This document shows positions 31,062 through 42,603 of a stretch of DNA of 64,000 nucleotides, one piece after another. Origin of the DNA: Chara braunii (Eukaryota > Streptophyta > Charophyceae > Charales > Characeae); contig BFEA01000001.1 in the NCBI GenBank assembly GCA_003427395.1, forward strand, positions 1,540,217 through 1,604,216, given 5' to 3'. A program made the translations under genes and the position numbers. Positions within the stretch are counted from its first letter, which is position 1, and every line of letters starts with the position of its first letter. The notes under the pieces were generated by a model. The model had not been told where the DNA came from and ran no database searches. It saw nothing but the letters and a program-made list of their open reading frames with translations.

Positions 31062-31960
31062 ATGTGTTTTCTCAGAACCGTCACAGCGACCGACTCTTCA
31101 CCTACGGACTCGTCTTCGGACACCTGCGTGGCGCGGTTGCTTGATGAGTTCGCCGACGTCTTCAAATTTCCTACTGGTGTGGTGTCCGATCGCCCGATCT
31201 CCCATGAGATCATTCTTAACGCCGGTGTCGTGTCGTCGAAAGGATGCATCTATCGCCTGAGCGAGGAGGAGCTCGCGGTTCTCCATGCGCAACTCGATCA
31301 CTTGTTCGCTTTAGCTCACCGTACGGTGCGGCGGTTCTTTTCGTAAGTAAAAAGAACAAGGATCTTCGCTTATGCATTGACTATCGCAAGCTCAACGCAC
31401 AAACCATCAAGAATGCAGGGCTTCTCTTCTTGAGCGTTTGGGTGGCGCGAAATATTTAAAGTCGAGCTATAATCAGACTTGATACGCCCGCAAAATCGCT
31501 ACAAATCTGCGTTCAAGGCACAATATGGGCATTTTGAGTGGGTTCTCATGCTTTTTGGCCTCACCAATGCCCAAATGACTTTTCAAATGGCGATGACCAA
31601 GGAGTTCCGCATGATGTTAGCCATTTGACCAAGGAGTTCCGCATGATGTTAGACCGGTTTGTGATGGTCCACTTGGACGACATTCTCGTCTATAGCCGGA
31701 CCTTGGAGGACCATCTCGAGCATCGTCAACGCGTGTTGGTGACGCTCCGTCGAAGTACAAAGCGAACCGCGACAAGTGTGAATTCGTATGACAAGAGTAG
31801 TACCTGGGCCATTTTGTCACACCGAAGGGCATTAGTCCGTTATCGGACAAGATTCAAGCAGTAGAAGAGTGGTCGGAGCTGAAGAACGTTACAGATGTTC
31901 ATTCGTTTCTTGGCCTAGCCAACTACTATCAACGCTTTATAAAAGGTTATTCGAAGACCA
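31062..31960 (+). pseudogene. A2 reverse transcriptase
   Basis: Blocks in order: [29 protein letters not shown], then [35 protein letters not shown] and MVHLDDILVYSRTLE. The catalytic box is HLDD, with both Asp kept. Several frameshifts (about 31310, 31440, 31560, 31790) and a 32-bp tandem duplication (ACCAAGGAGTTCCGCATGATG twice near 31596-31650) destroy the frame. Confidence 0.7.
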
Positions 31961-31968
31961 CGCCCCAT

Positions 31969-32510
31969 TTGACCAAGCTTCAATGCAAGGATCGGTCATT
32001 CGACTTCGGTGATGATATGAGAGCTTCCTTTTTGGCTCTCAAAACTGTCTTGCTATCTGCAGAGGTTTTACGCATCTACGACCCTTTTTTGCCACCACGT
32101 GTCACTACCGATGCGTCCGGCTATGGCATTGGTACCGTCCTCAAACAACACGATGGCGTGGACTGGCACCCGGTCGAGTACTTTTGTAAGAAAGTGTCCA
32201 TCGTGCATTTGATCGACGACGCGCGAAAGGAGGAGTCATTGGCCTTCTACACGCGCTTAAGCGGTGCCGACATTTTCTTCTCGATCAAAGTCAATTCCGA
32301 TGGGTAATGGATAACAATCCGTTGGTGTTCTACAAGACCCAAGATACGGTCAATAGCACCATCACCCCTTGGATGGCTTCATCAACCAGTTTGACTTCTT
32401 CCCTGATCACATCCCGAGAAAGTCGAACCGTTTTGCGGACACTCTTTCACTACGCCCGGAACATTGTACCGCGGTCTATTCCATGTTCGAGATTGACAAT
32501 GACTTGCTGG
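31969..32510 (+). pseudogene. A2 RNase H
   Basis: The 31969-32307 frame has PRVTTDASGYGIGTVLKQ, containing the first catalytic Asp, and WHPVEYFCKKVS. A later frame has FFPDHIPRKSNRFADTLSLRPEHC; ADTLS is the last RNase H block. A frameshift near 32300 separates them. Canonical RNase H Glu and Asp residues in the middle lie in the broken part. Confidence 0.6.
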
Positions 32511-34340
32511 ACAGCTTCATCCGCGGCTACCAAGTAGACCCCAAGTTTCGCGACAAGTACGCAAATTGCTCCTCTCCAAGTCCGGCGCCATCGCACTATC
32601 AAATCCAAGAGGGCTATTTGCTAGTCCACTCGTGGGGGAAGGATCTTCTTTGTGTGCCAAGTGATCCACACTTGCGCACGCAGCTTCTTCGCGAGTTCCA
32701 CGATGCTCCCGCCACCGTACACTTTGGAGTCAATCATACGATTGGCCGACTTAGAGAGCGCTTTTAGTAGCCCGACCTTCTCGGCGACGTCACACGCTAT
32801 TGCAAGTTATCCACGACTACCAAGTGGACCCTGAGTTTTGCGACAAGTACGCAAATTGCTCCCCTCAAAATCCGGCACCATCACACTATCAGATCCAAGA
32901 GGGCTATTTGCTAGTCCACTCGTTGGGGAAGGATCTTCTTTGCATGTTAAGTGATCCACACTTGCGTATGGGGCTTCTTGGCGAGTTCCACGATGCTCCC
33001 GCCACCGTACACTTTGGAGTCAATCATACGATTGGCCGACTTCGTGAGCGCTTTCAGTGCCCCGGCCTTCTCGGCGATGTGACACGCTATTGCGAGTCAT
33101 GCAAGGTTTGCCAACGTTTCAAATCCCGCAACCATCGTCCGTTCGGCGAGTTGTGACTATTACCGCTCTCCTTTGGACGACGGGAATCGATTGACATAGA
33201 CAACACCGGGCCATTCCCCAAGCACAGAGCACCTGAGATGGCCATGTTTTTGCCTTGTCGCTATCACAATGGTCGATCGAATCACCAAGTTCACCATGTT
33301 TTTGCCCTGTCGCTATCACTCCAAGGCACCGGAGTTGGTCGAGGTTCTTTACGCCGGTTGGATTCGTAGGGTTTACCCAAGGAGATCGTTTGCGACCACG
33401 ACACTCGGTTCATGGTCAACTTTTGGTTGGCTCTCGTCAAATGATGGGGCTCATCTCTCAAGCCGAATTCAGCTCGCCACCCATAAGCTGATGGCCAGGC
33501 GGAGAGGCCGCATCAAACCGCACAGGTTCTTCGCACTCTCATTCGTCCCGACCAAAAGGATTGGGTTGAGTGGTTGTCAGACGACAAGTTGGCTTACAAC
33601 TCGTCCATTCATCCGGCTATTGGAATATCGCCTCTTAAGTTCGAGTATGCCTCACTGGTCACATCGCCATTGGACACTCATCCCATGGGCAACCGAGAGC
33701 GATGACTGCCTTATCTTCATTTGATAGATGCAAAAGCTCTTGTTCAAGGCACGCCACCATATGTTGAAGACGCAGCAACACATGCGCCGCCAGGCCACTC
33801 GCCAACATCATCCTTGTCCGTTCCGCGCCCCCGACCTCATTTGGGTCTCCACCGCGGAATTCAGCCTCGAACAAGATATATCTCGCAAGCTCCTTCCGAA
33901 ATGGGTGGGGTCTTGGCGCATTGTAGAACCCGCGGGTGACGCACCCGAAGAACCTTCATTTGTTATTCAGGTGCCCGCCCACTTGCCTGTCTACCCGCTC
34001 TTCGATTGTTCAAAGTTGGCTCTCTTCTTGTTTCGACCGAATGCAACGAGTTTCCCAGGTGACAATTGCAACACCCACCCTCCATGGATGGTTTTAAGGA
34101 GGTTAGCGACATCATTCACAGCGGCGCTGTGGCACTAAGTCGACGGAGTACTTCGTACATTTCTCTTATTGTAGCCATAGCTGACCGTTGGTTGACCCGT
34201 GTGGAACTTCAGGCTACAGCCCCCAATGTTCTCACATGTTACGAACGCAAACAGCAAGGCAAGCCGGCACCTTCAGCTCCACGCCATAATCTCGTCCAAG
34301 TTCCACCATCGGATCGTCAGCTTCGCCGTCGACCCGGCTT
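32510..34340 (+). pseudogene. A2 integrase with duplicated zinc finger and C-terminal tail
   Basis: The zinc-finger region occurs twice (32517-32806 and 32807-33096). The second copy runs into CESCKVCQRF. The core is interrupted by frameshifts and a 57-bp local duplication (GCCATGTTTTTGCC.TGTCGCTATCAC near 33240 and 33295). The Asp of VCDHDTRF is barely traceable. Downstream, 33728-34138 has a good C-terminal block (EFSLEQDISRKLLPKWVGSW, HLPVYPLFDCSKLALF). A chromodomain-like WLTRVELQATAPNVL segment is in the frame ending at 34350. Confidence 0.65.
32517..33096. repeat. Tandem duplication of about 290 bp in A2 integrase
   Basis: Both units encode YQVDP.F.DKYANCS, APSHYQIQEGYLLVHS and HFGVNHTIGRLRERF. 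Unit 1 ends in a stop. Offset is 290 bp (for example CTACCAAGT at 32527 and 32817). Confidence 0.75.
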
Positions 34341-34348
34341 GACTTCAT

Positions 34349-34361
34349 AAGGAGGGGGGGG
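34349..34361 (+). other. Polypurine tract of A2
   Basis: AAGGAGGGGGGGG directly before the LTR start TGTTAGATGC. Confidence 0.85.
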
Positions 34362-35681
34362 TGTTAGATGCTGAGCCTGCACACGGGCCCCATTTTGGGG
34401 GCCCGACGGTTCTTGGCCCCCCCCAGGCTGCACACACTTCAGGCGCGCGCACTGGAGGCCCACGGCCGGGCTAAGGCCCGCAGGTTTCGATTTGGGACAG
34501 CATTTATTTATTTATTTATTTGCTGTCCTATTTTTGTCTGTTCAGGCATAGTTTCGGACAAAGGCCACACTTTTGGCGTGATACGAACGCAAGCAGGCCC
34601 TTTGGGGCCAGGTCCGCGTTTGTCCAATAGTGGACACTCCCTGCTGCATCATCAGGGAGGGCCTGGACCTCCGGCAGGGACCCAGGCAGGCCACGTTTGA
34701 GGTCAGGACCAGAGGCACACGCGGGCACACCAGCGAGGCCCAGCCCTAGACCAGGGCAGAGACAGTTCGAGTAGCTCACTTCTTGGGTGACACGCTGCTG
34801 GAGCAGCGCAACACAGCGCTGTGCTGTAGAGGCAGAGGTGTAGCGCTGCACTGTAGAGGTAGAGGTGTAGGTAGGAGGTGAGAGGGAGGCCATATCTGCA
34901 GCGGCAGTACTTACCGGGCGCCATAGCCACACTCCACGCCTGCAACGTGCACAGGGACCACGTCGGCAGTTAGTACACGGCGGCAGTTACCTTCAGGTGA
35001 GATAGCGAGGTGGACGGCATCTTCTTCTTCTTCTTCGTCTCACCCTCCATCTCTTCTACCTCCTTCCTCCTCCTCCTTTCAGAGCGAGAGAGAGAGAGAG
35101 AGGTTACAGGCAGAGGTTACATTGGGCATGAAACCCAAAATCTGATTTGACATTTGTGGTTGATATTGATTGGACATTCCCAGGCGACGATCGCAAGACC
35201 TACCCTCCATGGACAGTTTTCAATGGAGGGTGGGTCTTGTGATCATCGCCTGGGAATGTCCAATCAATGTCTGCCACAAAATGTTGAATCAGATCCTGGG
35301 CTCCATGCCCGATGTAACCCCTGGACTTCGCTATCGCGATCTTGGTCTCTCACTCACCTCCATCTTCGTCTCATCTCTCCCCCATCTCTTCATCCGTGGT
35401 ATCTCCCCCATGTGTGTGTGCAAGGAGGGACCTTTCTTCCATGAATGTGGTACCTCCTCCCTCTATCAAATGTGTGGTGTATGATGGGATGTCGCGTCAG
35501 TATCTGACAGGTCAGGTCATATCTCTAAGTCTTCCGCTGCACTACATTGTGCTATTTTCATATGTATCTGGATATACAGTGCATGTCGATGCTTTGCTGA
35601 CTCTGCATTGTCCATTCGAGTCCTTTCCATCACTTTGCGGATCCTTGGCTCCATATACATTGCTCAACTGAGCATGTATCA
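34362..35681 (+). repeat. 3' LTR of A2
   Basis: A 1320-bp LTR starting TGTTAGATGC and ending ATGTATCA. It is related on the opposite strand to 56437-57827. Ends are set by the PPT on the left and by alignment of the terminal GAGCATGTATCA with AAGCATGCGTCA of A3 on the right. It contains a large inverted duplication centred at 35216. Confidence 0.75.
35111..35325. repeat. Inverted duplication inside the A2 LTR
   Basis: Arms of about 100 bp (35111-35210 and 35223-35325) with a 12-nt loop. The inner 46 bp have only three mismatches. The inner part (CCAGGCGACGATCGCAAGAC) matches the pol segment encoding the FPGDD..THPPWM linker near 34049-34085 and 58100-58130. Confidence 0.75.
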
Positions 35682-36155
35682 CTACCTCTATCCCTTTTTC
35701 TTCTCAAGTGTAGTTGCCGTTATCAGAACCTTCCTGCTAGAGCCAAAAATTATGACCAACGGAGGATTGGAAGATGCAGCACATTGCTCACCGCAACATC
35801 TAGCACCAACCTCTCCAACCTGGGTAGGTGTAAATGCAACACCTACTGGTCTCTGTACTTTGGCTGGCAAGGTCTCTCTAGGCCCCTGTGAGAATGCCGT
35901 TTTCGCCCTTATCAATCATCAGTAGCCCCAGTCTCTCCAACAGACTAACCAGCACATATCGCCTTCGGTCCGCTTCAGCAGGAGGGGTATTCTCTATGAG
36001 GAGAACTGTGTGATGAGGCACTCCAAGTTGGCATTGGCAACGTCAGTATGTCACCGCAGTGGCTGACACACTGACATGGTGCAGTGGCATTGTGCTGATG
36101 TGGCATGTCAAGGTCTGGAACATAGTAAACATCAACTCCTCCAGTACCACTGTAT
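35682..36155. other. Spacer between A2 and B2
   Basis: No gene recognised. Probably host intron DNA or remnant of an older element. It ends in GTAT (36152-36155), the left target duplication of B2. Confidence 0.5.
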
Positions 36156-37356
36156 TGCAATAACCCAGGTAGTATGCCTTGTGGAAAAGTCTAAGGGCCT
36201 CGCAAGGCCGCACTCAGACCCAGGCCAAAAAGGGGGAAAAGAACCACACGTAGAGATTCAGGGCCTGGACGTCGGACACCCAACAGTCAAAGTCCAAGTG
36301 TACCCAGCCCAGGCCGCCGGTCCGACGCACACACTTGGTTGTATGCAGGTACCCGGACGGCATCAGGACCAAAGGGAAGTCTGCAACTGTACACAATCCG
36401 GGCCCTCGGCTGTGAGTCAATCTGTACGACTGTGGGAAGGAGACCTGAGGCCAGACAGCCTCGTCAAATACTACATAAGGCTTGGTCTCCGTGTAGTCAG
36501 CATTCAGTCTTGCTATGCTGTCTCGACGCGGGCTTGACTCTAGCTGAACGCTGGCTGGACGCTGACTCGATGCTGGCTGTGCGCCGGCACTGTCGACGAC
36601 GACGCGGGACTGTGGCAGCATGCTGGCGTTTTCTGTTCTGTGCTCCAGGCATTGCTGATGTTGCGCTGCCACCTGTCCACCTTGATGTGGCACATGCCAC
36701 CTGTCTACACTGCTGATGTGGCACATGCCACTTGTCTACATTGCTGATGTGGCGCATGCCACTTGTCTACATTGTTGATGTGGCGCTACCTGTCTACATT
36801 GCATTGCTGATGTGGCGCTGCCACCTGTCTTCATTGTTGATGAGGCGCATGCCACCTGTCTCTTCTGCTGACGTGGCACTGGCCACACTGTCTACATGAG
36901 GTGACTGGTTGCGATAAGGAGGGAGATCGGGATACGTACCTGAGGCTGGCACATTGAGGCTGGCCCTGATATTGTACGCTGCTGAGTGTCGGCATACGTA
37001 CCTGAGGCTGGCCCTGATATTGTACGCTGCTGAGTGTCTTCATTGCCTCCATGGGAGAATAGTGCCACGTGGCACTCCTATGTGATCAGGAATTATCAGA
37101 CTTGTTACTGTTTATTGATTGACGACGTGGGGAGAGAGGAAGCCCGGGGAGGGAGTCAGAATCGATTGTGCTGCTCTCGAGTGGTCACTGATTTCTTCCA
37201 CCCTCTCCTCTGTCTATTCCCCCTCCACTCTCTTCATCTATTGGTAACGAGATACTGTAGCAGATATCACTTTCACGTTAACTGGAGACATTGTGCAGAT
37301 CTGAGTCTACCTGTACTTCGACGTATGACGAGTATCTTCCAGTCTGGGTTCATTGC
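36156..37356 (+). repeat. 5' LTR of B2
   Basis: 1201 bp, starting TGCAATAACCC and ending GGGTTCATTGCA. It contains a weak TATA-like CTACATAAGG near 36470, the CATTCAGTCTTGC start-region block, a minisatellite with unit about 33 bp (TGATGTGGCGCATGCCAC.TGTCTACATTG, 36655-36880) and a local ~70-bp tandem duplication near 36930-37040. Confidence 0.85.
36655..36880 (+). repeat. Minisatellite of TGATGTGGC / GCCACCTGTCTAC units
   Basis: Six to seven tandem units of about 30-35 bp, each with GATGTGGC and GCCAC. A matching array is in the 3' LTR at 44545-44760. The units look like diverged relatives of the TGACGTGGCA motif. Confidence 0.7.
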
Positions 37357-37375
37357 AATTTAGCATACTCCTTCA
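37357..37375 (+). other. Damaged primer-binding site of B2
   Basis: After the LTR end the sequence is ATTTAGCATACTCC. In B1 the same place reads ATTTGGTATCGGAGCATACTCC. B2 therefore lost GGTATCGG, the heart of the iMet PBS, and should not prime. Confidence 0.75.
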
Positions 37376-38545
37376 TCGCAATCTGTTGTCAGGTGCTGAC
37401 GTGGCACCCAGGTAAGTGGGAGGTGCCACACGTGCAGGAACAAAACGCGTTTATTAACGCGCGCGGTTGATACCGCAGGTCTAGACATTGAGTCCCACAC
37501 ATGCATGCAGCCTCCCTTGAAGGTGATGACGTGGCTACGCTGAAGACAACAAGATACCGGCGAGAGCTTCATTGGCAACAGGCTGACGTGGCGCTGGTCA
37601 AGAGAGAGAGCGTGTGGATATTGGGAATGCTGCTGTGGCATTCTGTACTGGCAGGGCATGGTCTGACATGGCACATACCTGTGTTGTGATTGCCTGCTAA
37701 CGAGGCGCTGCATACTTTGAGCTGATGTGGCATGCCATTGTTATATGTGTTTGTAGATGTGTATGGATGACGTGGCATCCCTCTCGTAAGACCTTCCAGG
37801 TCCTTGATGCTGATGTGGCAGACTTTATAGAGCTGTTGTGTTGGCATTCCAGGGGTGACACGTGGCATGCATGACACACTGCTGTGGGTGAGGTGTTGAT
37901 CTTGTACTTGCGCTCTGGCAGACGCTACGGCTTCACGATTTGCTGTAGTGTCCTGTGTCGGCCCTTGTGTCTGGTTGCATTGGTTCTGCGGATGGTACAG
38001 CCGTAGAGAAAGGAAGGCTAACCATTGATTGCTGTTGTTGTGTTGGCTGACCTTCACCTGTTGGCTGTTCTCTGGATGCTGTGCATACTCACCTGTGTGC
38101 TGAGTCGTGGCTGCGGTACCTGTACACTCTTGTAGAACGTCATCACACATAGATCAGACATCTGAAGTTAGATTAAGAGTAGATTGATTTCTGTTCTTTT
38201 GAACTGATTATTTATTTCTTGCTGTAGTAAGCTCTATCTTGACAAATCGCTTTATATTGCATGCGTTTTAATTCATATTTAGCTACGAGCAATCTACGTT
38301 TTTGATCTCTAATGACTTGATTTGACATATGGCTAAACTTCTTTCTGTAAAAACCCGCTCCACAAAATGGAAGTTTCATTTTGGGTTTTAGCTGAAGTGA
38401 CAAGAGTCACATGAAACCCACGAAGGTGTTCAAAAATTTCGAAATGATTTTGTATTTCTGGGAATAAGAGTTGAAACCCGGTGTGATCGTGGAATTTATT
38501 ATTCATTTGTTATTATTAATTGTGTGGTAAACACATCATCTGAAG
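37376..38545 (+). other. B2 5' leader rich in GCTGACGTGGCA motifs
   Basis: No gene. Contains repeated GCTGA(C/T)GTGGCA motifs at irregular spacing (for example near 37393, 37581, 37724, 37768 and 37809). An ORF-free AT-rich stretch (38160-38540) precedes gag. Confidence 0.6.
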
Positions 38546-40372
38546 ATGTCTTACTTTTGGAACTCCCTGCATCTCTCCATCATTCCTTACTTTCTCCTAC
38601 ATGTCTCTGTCACCTTCTTCTCTGACGAGGAAGGTGAAGTCCGAACACGTGGCCAGATTGATAGCAGACGGCGGCAGATGCTAGGCCGTCTTCAACAACT
38701 TCAGAATGAACTGCAGGAGGTTGGAGCCACGGCTGAACGGCACGTACGCAGCCAGTTCGATCTGCACGCCGCAGAAACCGAGCTACGACAGGCTGAAACG
38801 GTTGTTCAGATGATGGAGGCCAGCGGGAGAGTGCAGCGCACTATTGACCAGAACCGAATAGGCCTTGATCAATATGTCGTAGAAGACCTGGCGAAGATTG
38901 CTGGTGACGTACCGAAAGAAGGAGAAATAAAAGAAGAAAGAAAGGAAGATGGGAGAATGCCTGAATTGTCTGAGGAGTTGATAATGGCAAACATCAGACA
39001 ATTGGAAGAGACACTAATTGCGGAAAAGAGAAAGATGGATGAGTACCGAAGGACAAAGATTGAAAAAGAACAACGAGAAAGAAAAGCGATGAAATTAGAC
39101 AACTGTTTCATATTGAAAGAACAAAAACTGACCTTGCATCTGTCCTTGATAACTTGATGGCCTATTTGACACACCTTGAGCTAAATATTGATAGTAACAC
39201 TGCCGCATTGGAGACGGTACTGAGAAAGTGTCAGTTGAGGAAGAGGCTGAGGGGAAAGAACAGGTAGAACCCCAGGACAAGTTGATGAAAGATTCAATGA
39301 AGAAGATAACACCGGAGAGAACGGGAAAATCCAAGAAAGAACCTGAGGAACCGACAGAGAAGAAAGAACCCGCTAAGGTAGAAGAACCGGTCAAAGAAGT
39401 AGAAAAGCCGAAAAGGAAAGAGAAAGTGGAGATGAAATTGCCATTCACATACGACAATAAGAAAGACGAAAATTTTTGTTGTGGATTGCCGAAATCCAAA
39501 CTTATTGTGGGACCGCATCTGTCGAGCCTGAGAGTCAGGTCGCTTTCTCCATGTCGTGTCTACGAGGAGTGGCCAATGAATGGGTACTGTTCGAAGCCAA
39601 CGCTGCTCGTCTCGAAGACATCAGTGAGTGGGCCAAGACACTTACTCCCAAGCAATTTCTCCAAAAGATTAAAGAGAGGTTTCTTGATAAGACGACGGCC
39701 TACAAGGCCTTTGATGAACTGACCACGATAGGTCAGAAGCACTGGACTTCCGTTGATGTGTTGTCACGTGAAGTGGACTGTCTCTTGCAGGTATCTGGGT
39801 TAAACTTACAGGGCAACCAGGTTTTGTATATCTATTCACTGCTCTGCCTGAACCCATTCGCGGACAGCTCGTGGCCGAGGCTAAATTTGGTAAGTATAAC
39901 TACCGGCAATTTTGAGATTTTGCTCCAACGGGAAAAAATGACCGCACAAATGAAATGTACGTATACTTCGGTGGTAAAGTCGGGACCGGTTGGTGGGTAC
40001 GGTAAGCGGGTCCTTTGGCGCCCAAAACGCCAGGACCACATGCTGCTTGTTTTTTATGATGACACCGTAGAGAAGTTACCCCTCAACGAGTCTGAGGGAG
40101 GAGGAGGTAATGGCGGCAGTGAATCTGGGAAGGGTAATGTCATTGTCGTAATAGCCAATAAGGGAGGCCAGAGTCAATGGAAGAAGAAGAGGAGGCCACA
40201 CTCGTTTCCCGAGCATCCTAGCATTGCGTACAGGAAGTTGTGGGAAAAGATGATAATTACACATGAGGAATGGCAGTCCAAGATAGACAACCGCCAGTGC
40301 CTCAAGTGTGGCATTGTGTGTCATGTGATAGCATGGTACCCGTTGATTCGAAACCCAAAAGCGAGCAGCTAG
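38546..40372 (+). pseudogene. B2 gag
   Basis: Three frames. 38546-39157 starts MSYFWNSLHLS, with a hydrophobic patch and a heptad-like helix region. 39228-39480 is Lys/Glu/Pro-rich and ends KLPFTYDNKKDENF. 39476-40372 is the longest (298 residues), with the capsid LLWIAEIQTYCG-type start, PKQFLQKIKERFLDKTTAYKAF and a nucleocapsid knuckle QCLKCGIVCHVIAWY in which the last Cys is Tyr. Two frameshifts (near 39160 and 39470) break the protein. Confidence 0.7.
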
Positions 40373-40379
40373 TAGGAGT

Positions 40380-41005
40380 AGCATTTGCTCCTACTGAGTC
40401 GAAGGGTTCAGACAAAGGTAAGGCGTCGACAATCCCTTCTAACCCCTCGACTCATATGGTAGAGGATGACTCTTCTTCGACCCATCGTCCGGAACACCCT
40501 GAGACAGTCTTATGTTCCGTCTCTCTGGATGATTCCCTTGACGAACTTGGTAATAAACTCATAAGCTTAAGAAGTTTGTGGGCTAAGAAAACAAGTCTAA
40601 GAATGAGTTAAAGATCGCGGATATTGAGATTGCACACACGCGGGTAGGTGGACTATTAGATCCAGGATCGACGCGGTCTTACATCTCAGAGAAGGCAATT
40701 CGCAAATTGCATCTAGGAATTAAGGTAAGGATTTACCTCGACCTATCACGTATATGCTAGCTAACAAGAGCACGATCACTGTCTCTCAATACGTCGATCG
40801 TGTGAAATGTTATTTCAGGACCAAGGAAAGAAATAAAATTTTGCATGAGATATCCTTCCTCGTCGAAAAAAACCTACCTTTTCACATGATTCTGGGAATG
40901 GATTGACATATGAGGAAGCCGACCCAGAGGAGAAATTGTTAAGTTAAAGGACGAGAAGTCTGAAATTTGAAAGTTAAAGTTATATCATAGGTTTGGGTAT
41001 GACTC
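40380..41005 (+). pseudogene. B2 protease
   Basis: The frame contains RVGGLLDPGSTRSYISEKAI: the active-site DSG of B1 is DPG here, which should inactivate it. A later LGMD block (40895) precedes a stop. Frameshifts on both sides. Confidence 0.6.
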
Positions 41006-41009
41006 AATC

Positions 41010-42092
41010 TTGTCTTTTTATTGCATAAGTTACCGAACATTTAGATCAATGGTCCGTAAGAAGAAGTTGGATCAGGATGTAATGATCGTACTCGTTAAAC
41101 GAGTAGGTGGGTGTTCCTCATCTTATCCTCCTTCTATTGAAAAACTTCTTGATGAATATAATGACTTGCAGATTGAGCCGACGGGAATCACCGAGCGTGC
41201 TATTATGCACATGATTGAGATTTTTTTTGGAAGCAAGATTCCCAAGGGTCCCCTCTACCGTATGTCTCCTAGGGAACTTGAGGCAACTGCAGGAACTTAC
41301 AGATAAAGGATGGATTCGCCACTCATCTCCTTATGGTGCCCCTGTCTTATTTAAGCCCGAAAAGGAAGGTGAACTTAAATTGTGTATTGATTATCGTTGG
41401 CTGAACTTCGTCACTGTTAAGAACGCGGAACCATTTTCGCGCATTGACGACCTATTGGACCAGTTGTAAGGCTGCAGGTATTTCAATAAAATTGATCTCA
41501 AGTCAGGGTACTACCAGATCGAGGTAGCTCCTCAAGATCAACATAAGACGACTTTCCGAACCAAGTATAGTCACTACGAGTTTGTGGTTATGCCTTTCGG
41601 TTTAACTAATGCACCTGCGACCTTTCAAAGTCAATGAATGAATTATTTCGTCAATGGCTTGAACAGTTCATAGTAGTCTATCTTGATGACATTCTAGTGT
41701 ATAGTAAAACACTAGAAAACTACGAGAAGCACCTACAAATGGTTTTGCAGAAGTTCTGCGAGGGCAACTTCAAACTGAACCCGAAAATGTACGAGTTTAC
41801 TAAGCCTAAGTCTTATACTTAGGGCATGAACGAGGAAGGACTAAGGCCCGAAGAAAAGGAGATTACAACAATCCCAGATTGGCCCCAAGTTAAGACTATA
41901 ACTGAGTTAAGATTTTTTTTAGAACTTGCTAGTTGCTATAGGAAGTTCGTCAGAAACTTCTCTTTGATAGCTACTCCTATAAGAAGACTTCTGAAGAAGA
42001 AAAAACATTGGTTGTGGGACAAAGATTGTGAGTCATCTTTCAAAAAGTTAAAAGTATGTTCTGACTCACTACCCTGTCTTAAAAATTGTTGA
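41010..42092 (+). pseudogene. B2 reverse transcriptase
   Basis: RT blocks in order across frames: [49 protein letters not shown] then a stop, [32 protein letters not shown] and IVVYLDDILVYSKTLE with both catalytic Asp kept. The connection (LRFFLELASCYRKFVRNFS) follows. At least four stops or shifts. Confidence 0.7.
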
Positions 42093-42603
42093 TCGTTCTC
42101 TCCCTTTCATCGTCACGACTGACGCAAGTCAGTATGAGATTTGAGTTGTGCTACAACAGGATGACAGTAAGGGATATAAACCTATACATTTTATGTCAAA
42201 GAGACTTCCGTTAGAGAAAGTGTTAACTCCATCTACGAGAGGGAATTGTACGCCTTAGTTGCTGCACTGGATACCTGGAAGCACTACTTGTTAGGGAGAC
42301 ACTTCACTGTCTACACATATCATTCTACTTTGAAGTGGATTAAAACCCAGCCTAGACTCTCTCATAAGTTAGTTAAATGGTCCGTCTTCATCGACACCTT
42401 TGACTTTTGAGTTGGAAACTATCCAAAGAAAGTGTAATGTGGTTGCGGATGCTTTGTCTAGACGAGCAGATTTCTTTGGAACAATTGTCTCCTACCTTGA
42501 TATCAGGAATGAACTGAAGGAACAATCTGGAAGGTTTATGAGAGTGATTCTATTTGGAGCCCTATCATCGGATCCCTACGAAAAAAGCCTAAACTATTCC
42601 TAG
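42093..42603 (+). pseudogene. B2 RNase H
   Basis: SLPFIVTTDASQYEI then a stop, HFMSKRLP, and after frame changes FELETIQRKCNVVADALSRRADFF. The TDAS Asp and the ADALSR block remain; the middle is broken. Confidence 0.6.

Larger units (their letters stand above)
21505..35681 (+). mobile_element. Ty3/Gypsy LTR element A2, 5'-truncated, gag split by an insert
   Basis: A plus-strand relative of A3. It has gag in two pieces (21505-22171 and 29371-29600), protease (30247-31057), RT (31062-31960), RNase H (31969-32440), integrase (32510-34340), a PPT and a 3' LTR (34362-35681). No 5' LTR or PBS is found upstream of 21505. Every gene is broken, and several internal tandem duplications are present. 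It is antisense to the host polymerase gene whose exons flank it. Confidence 0.75.
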
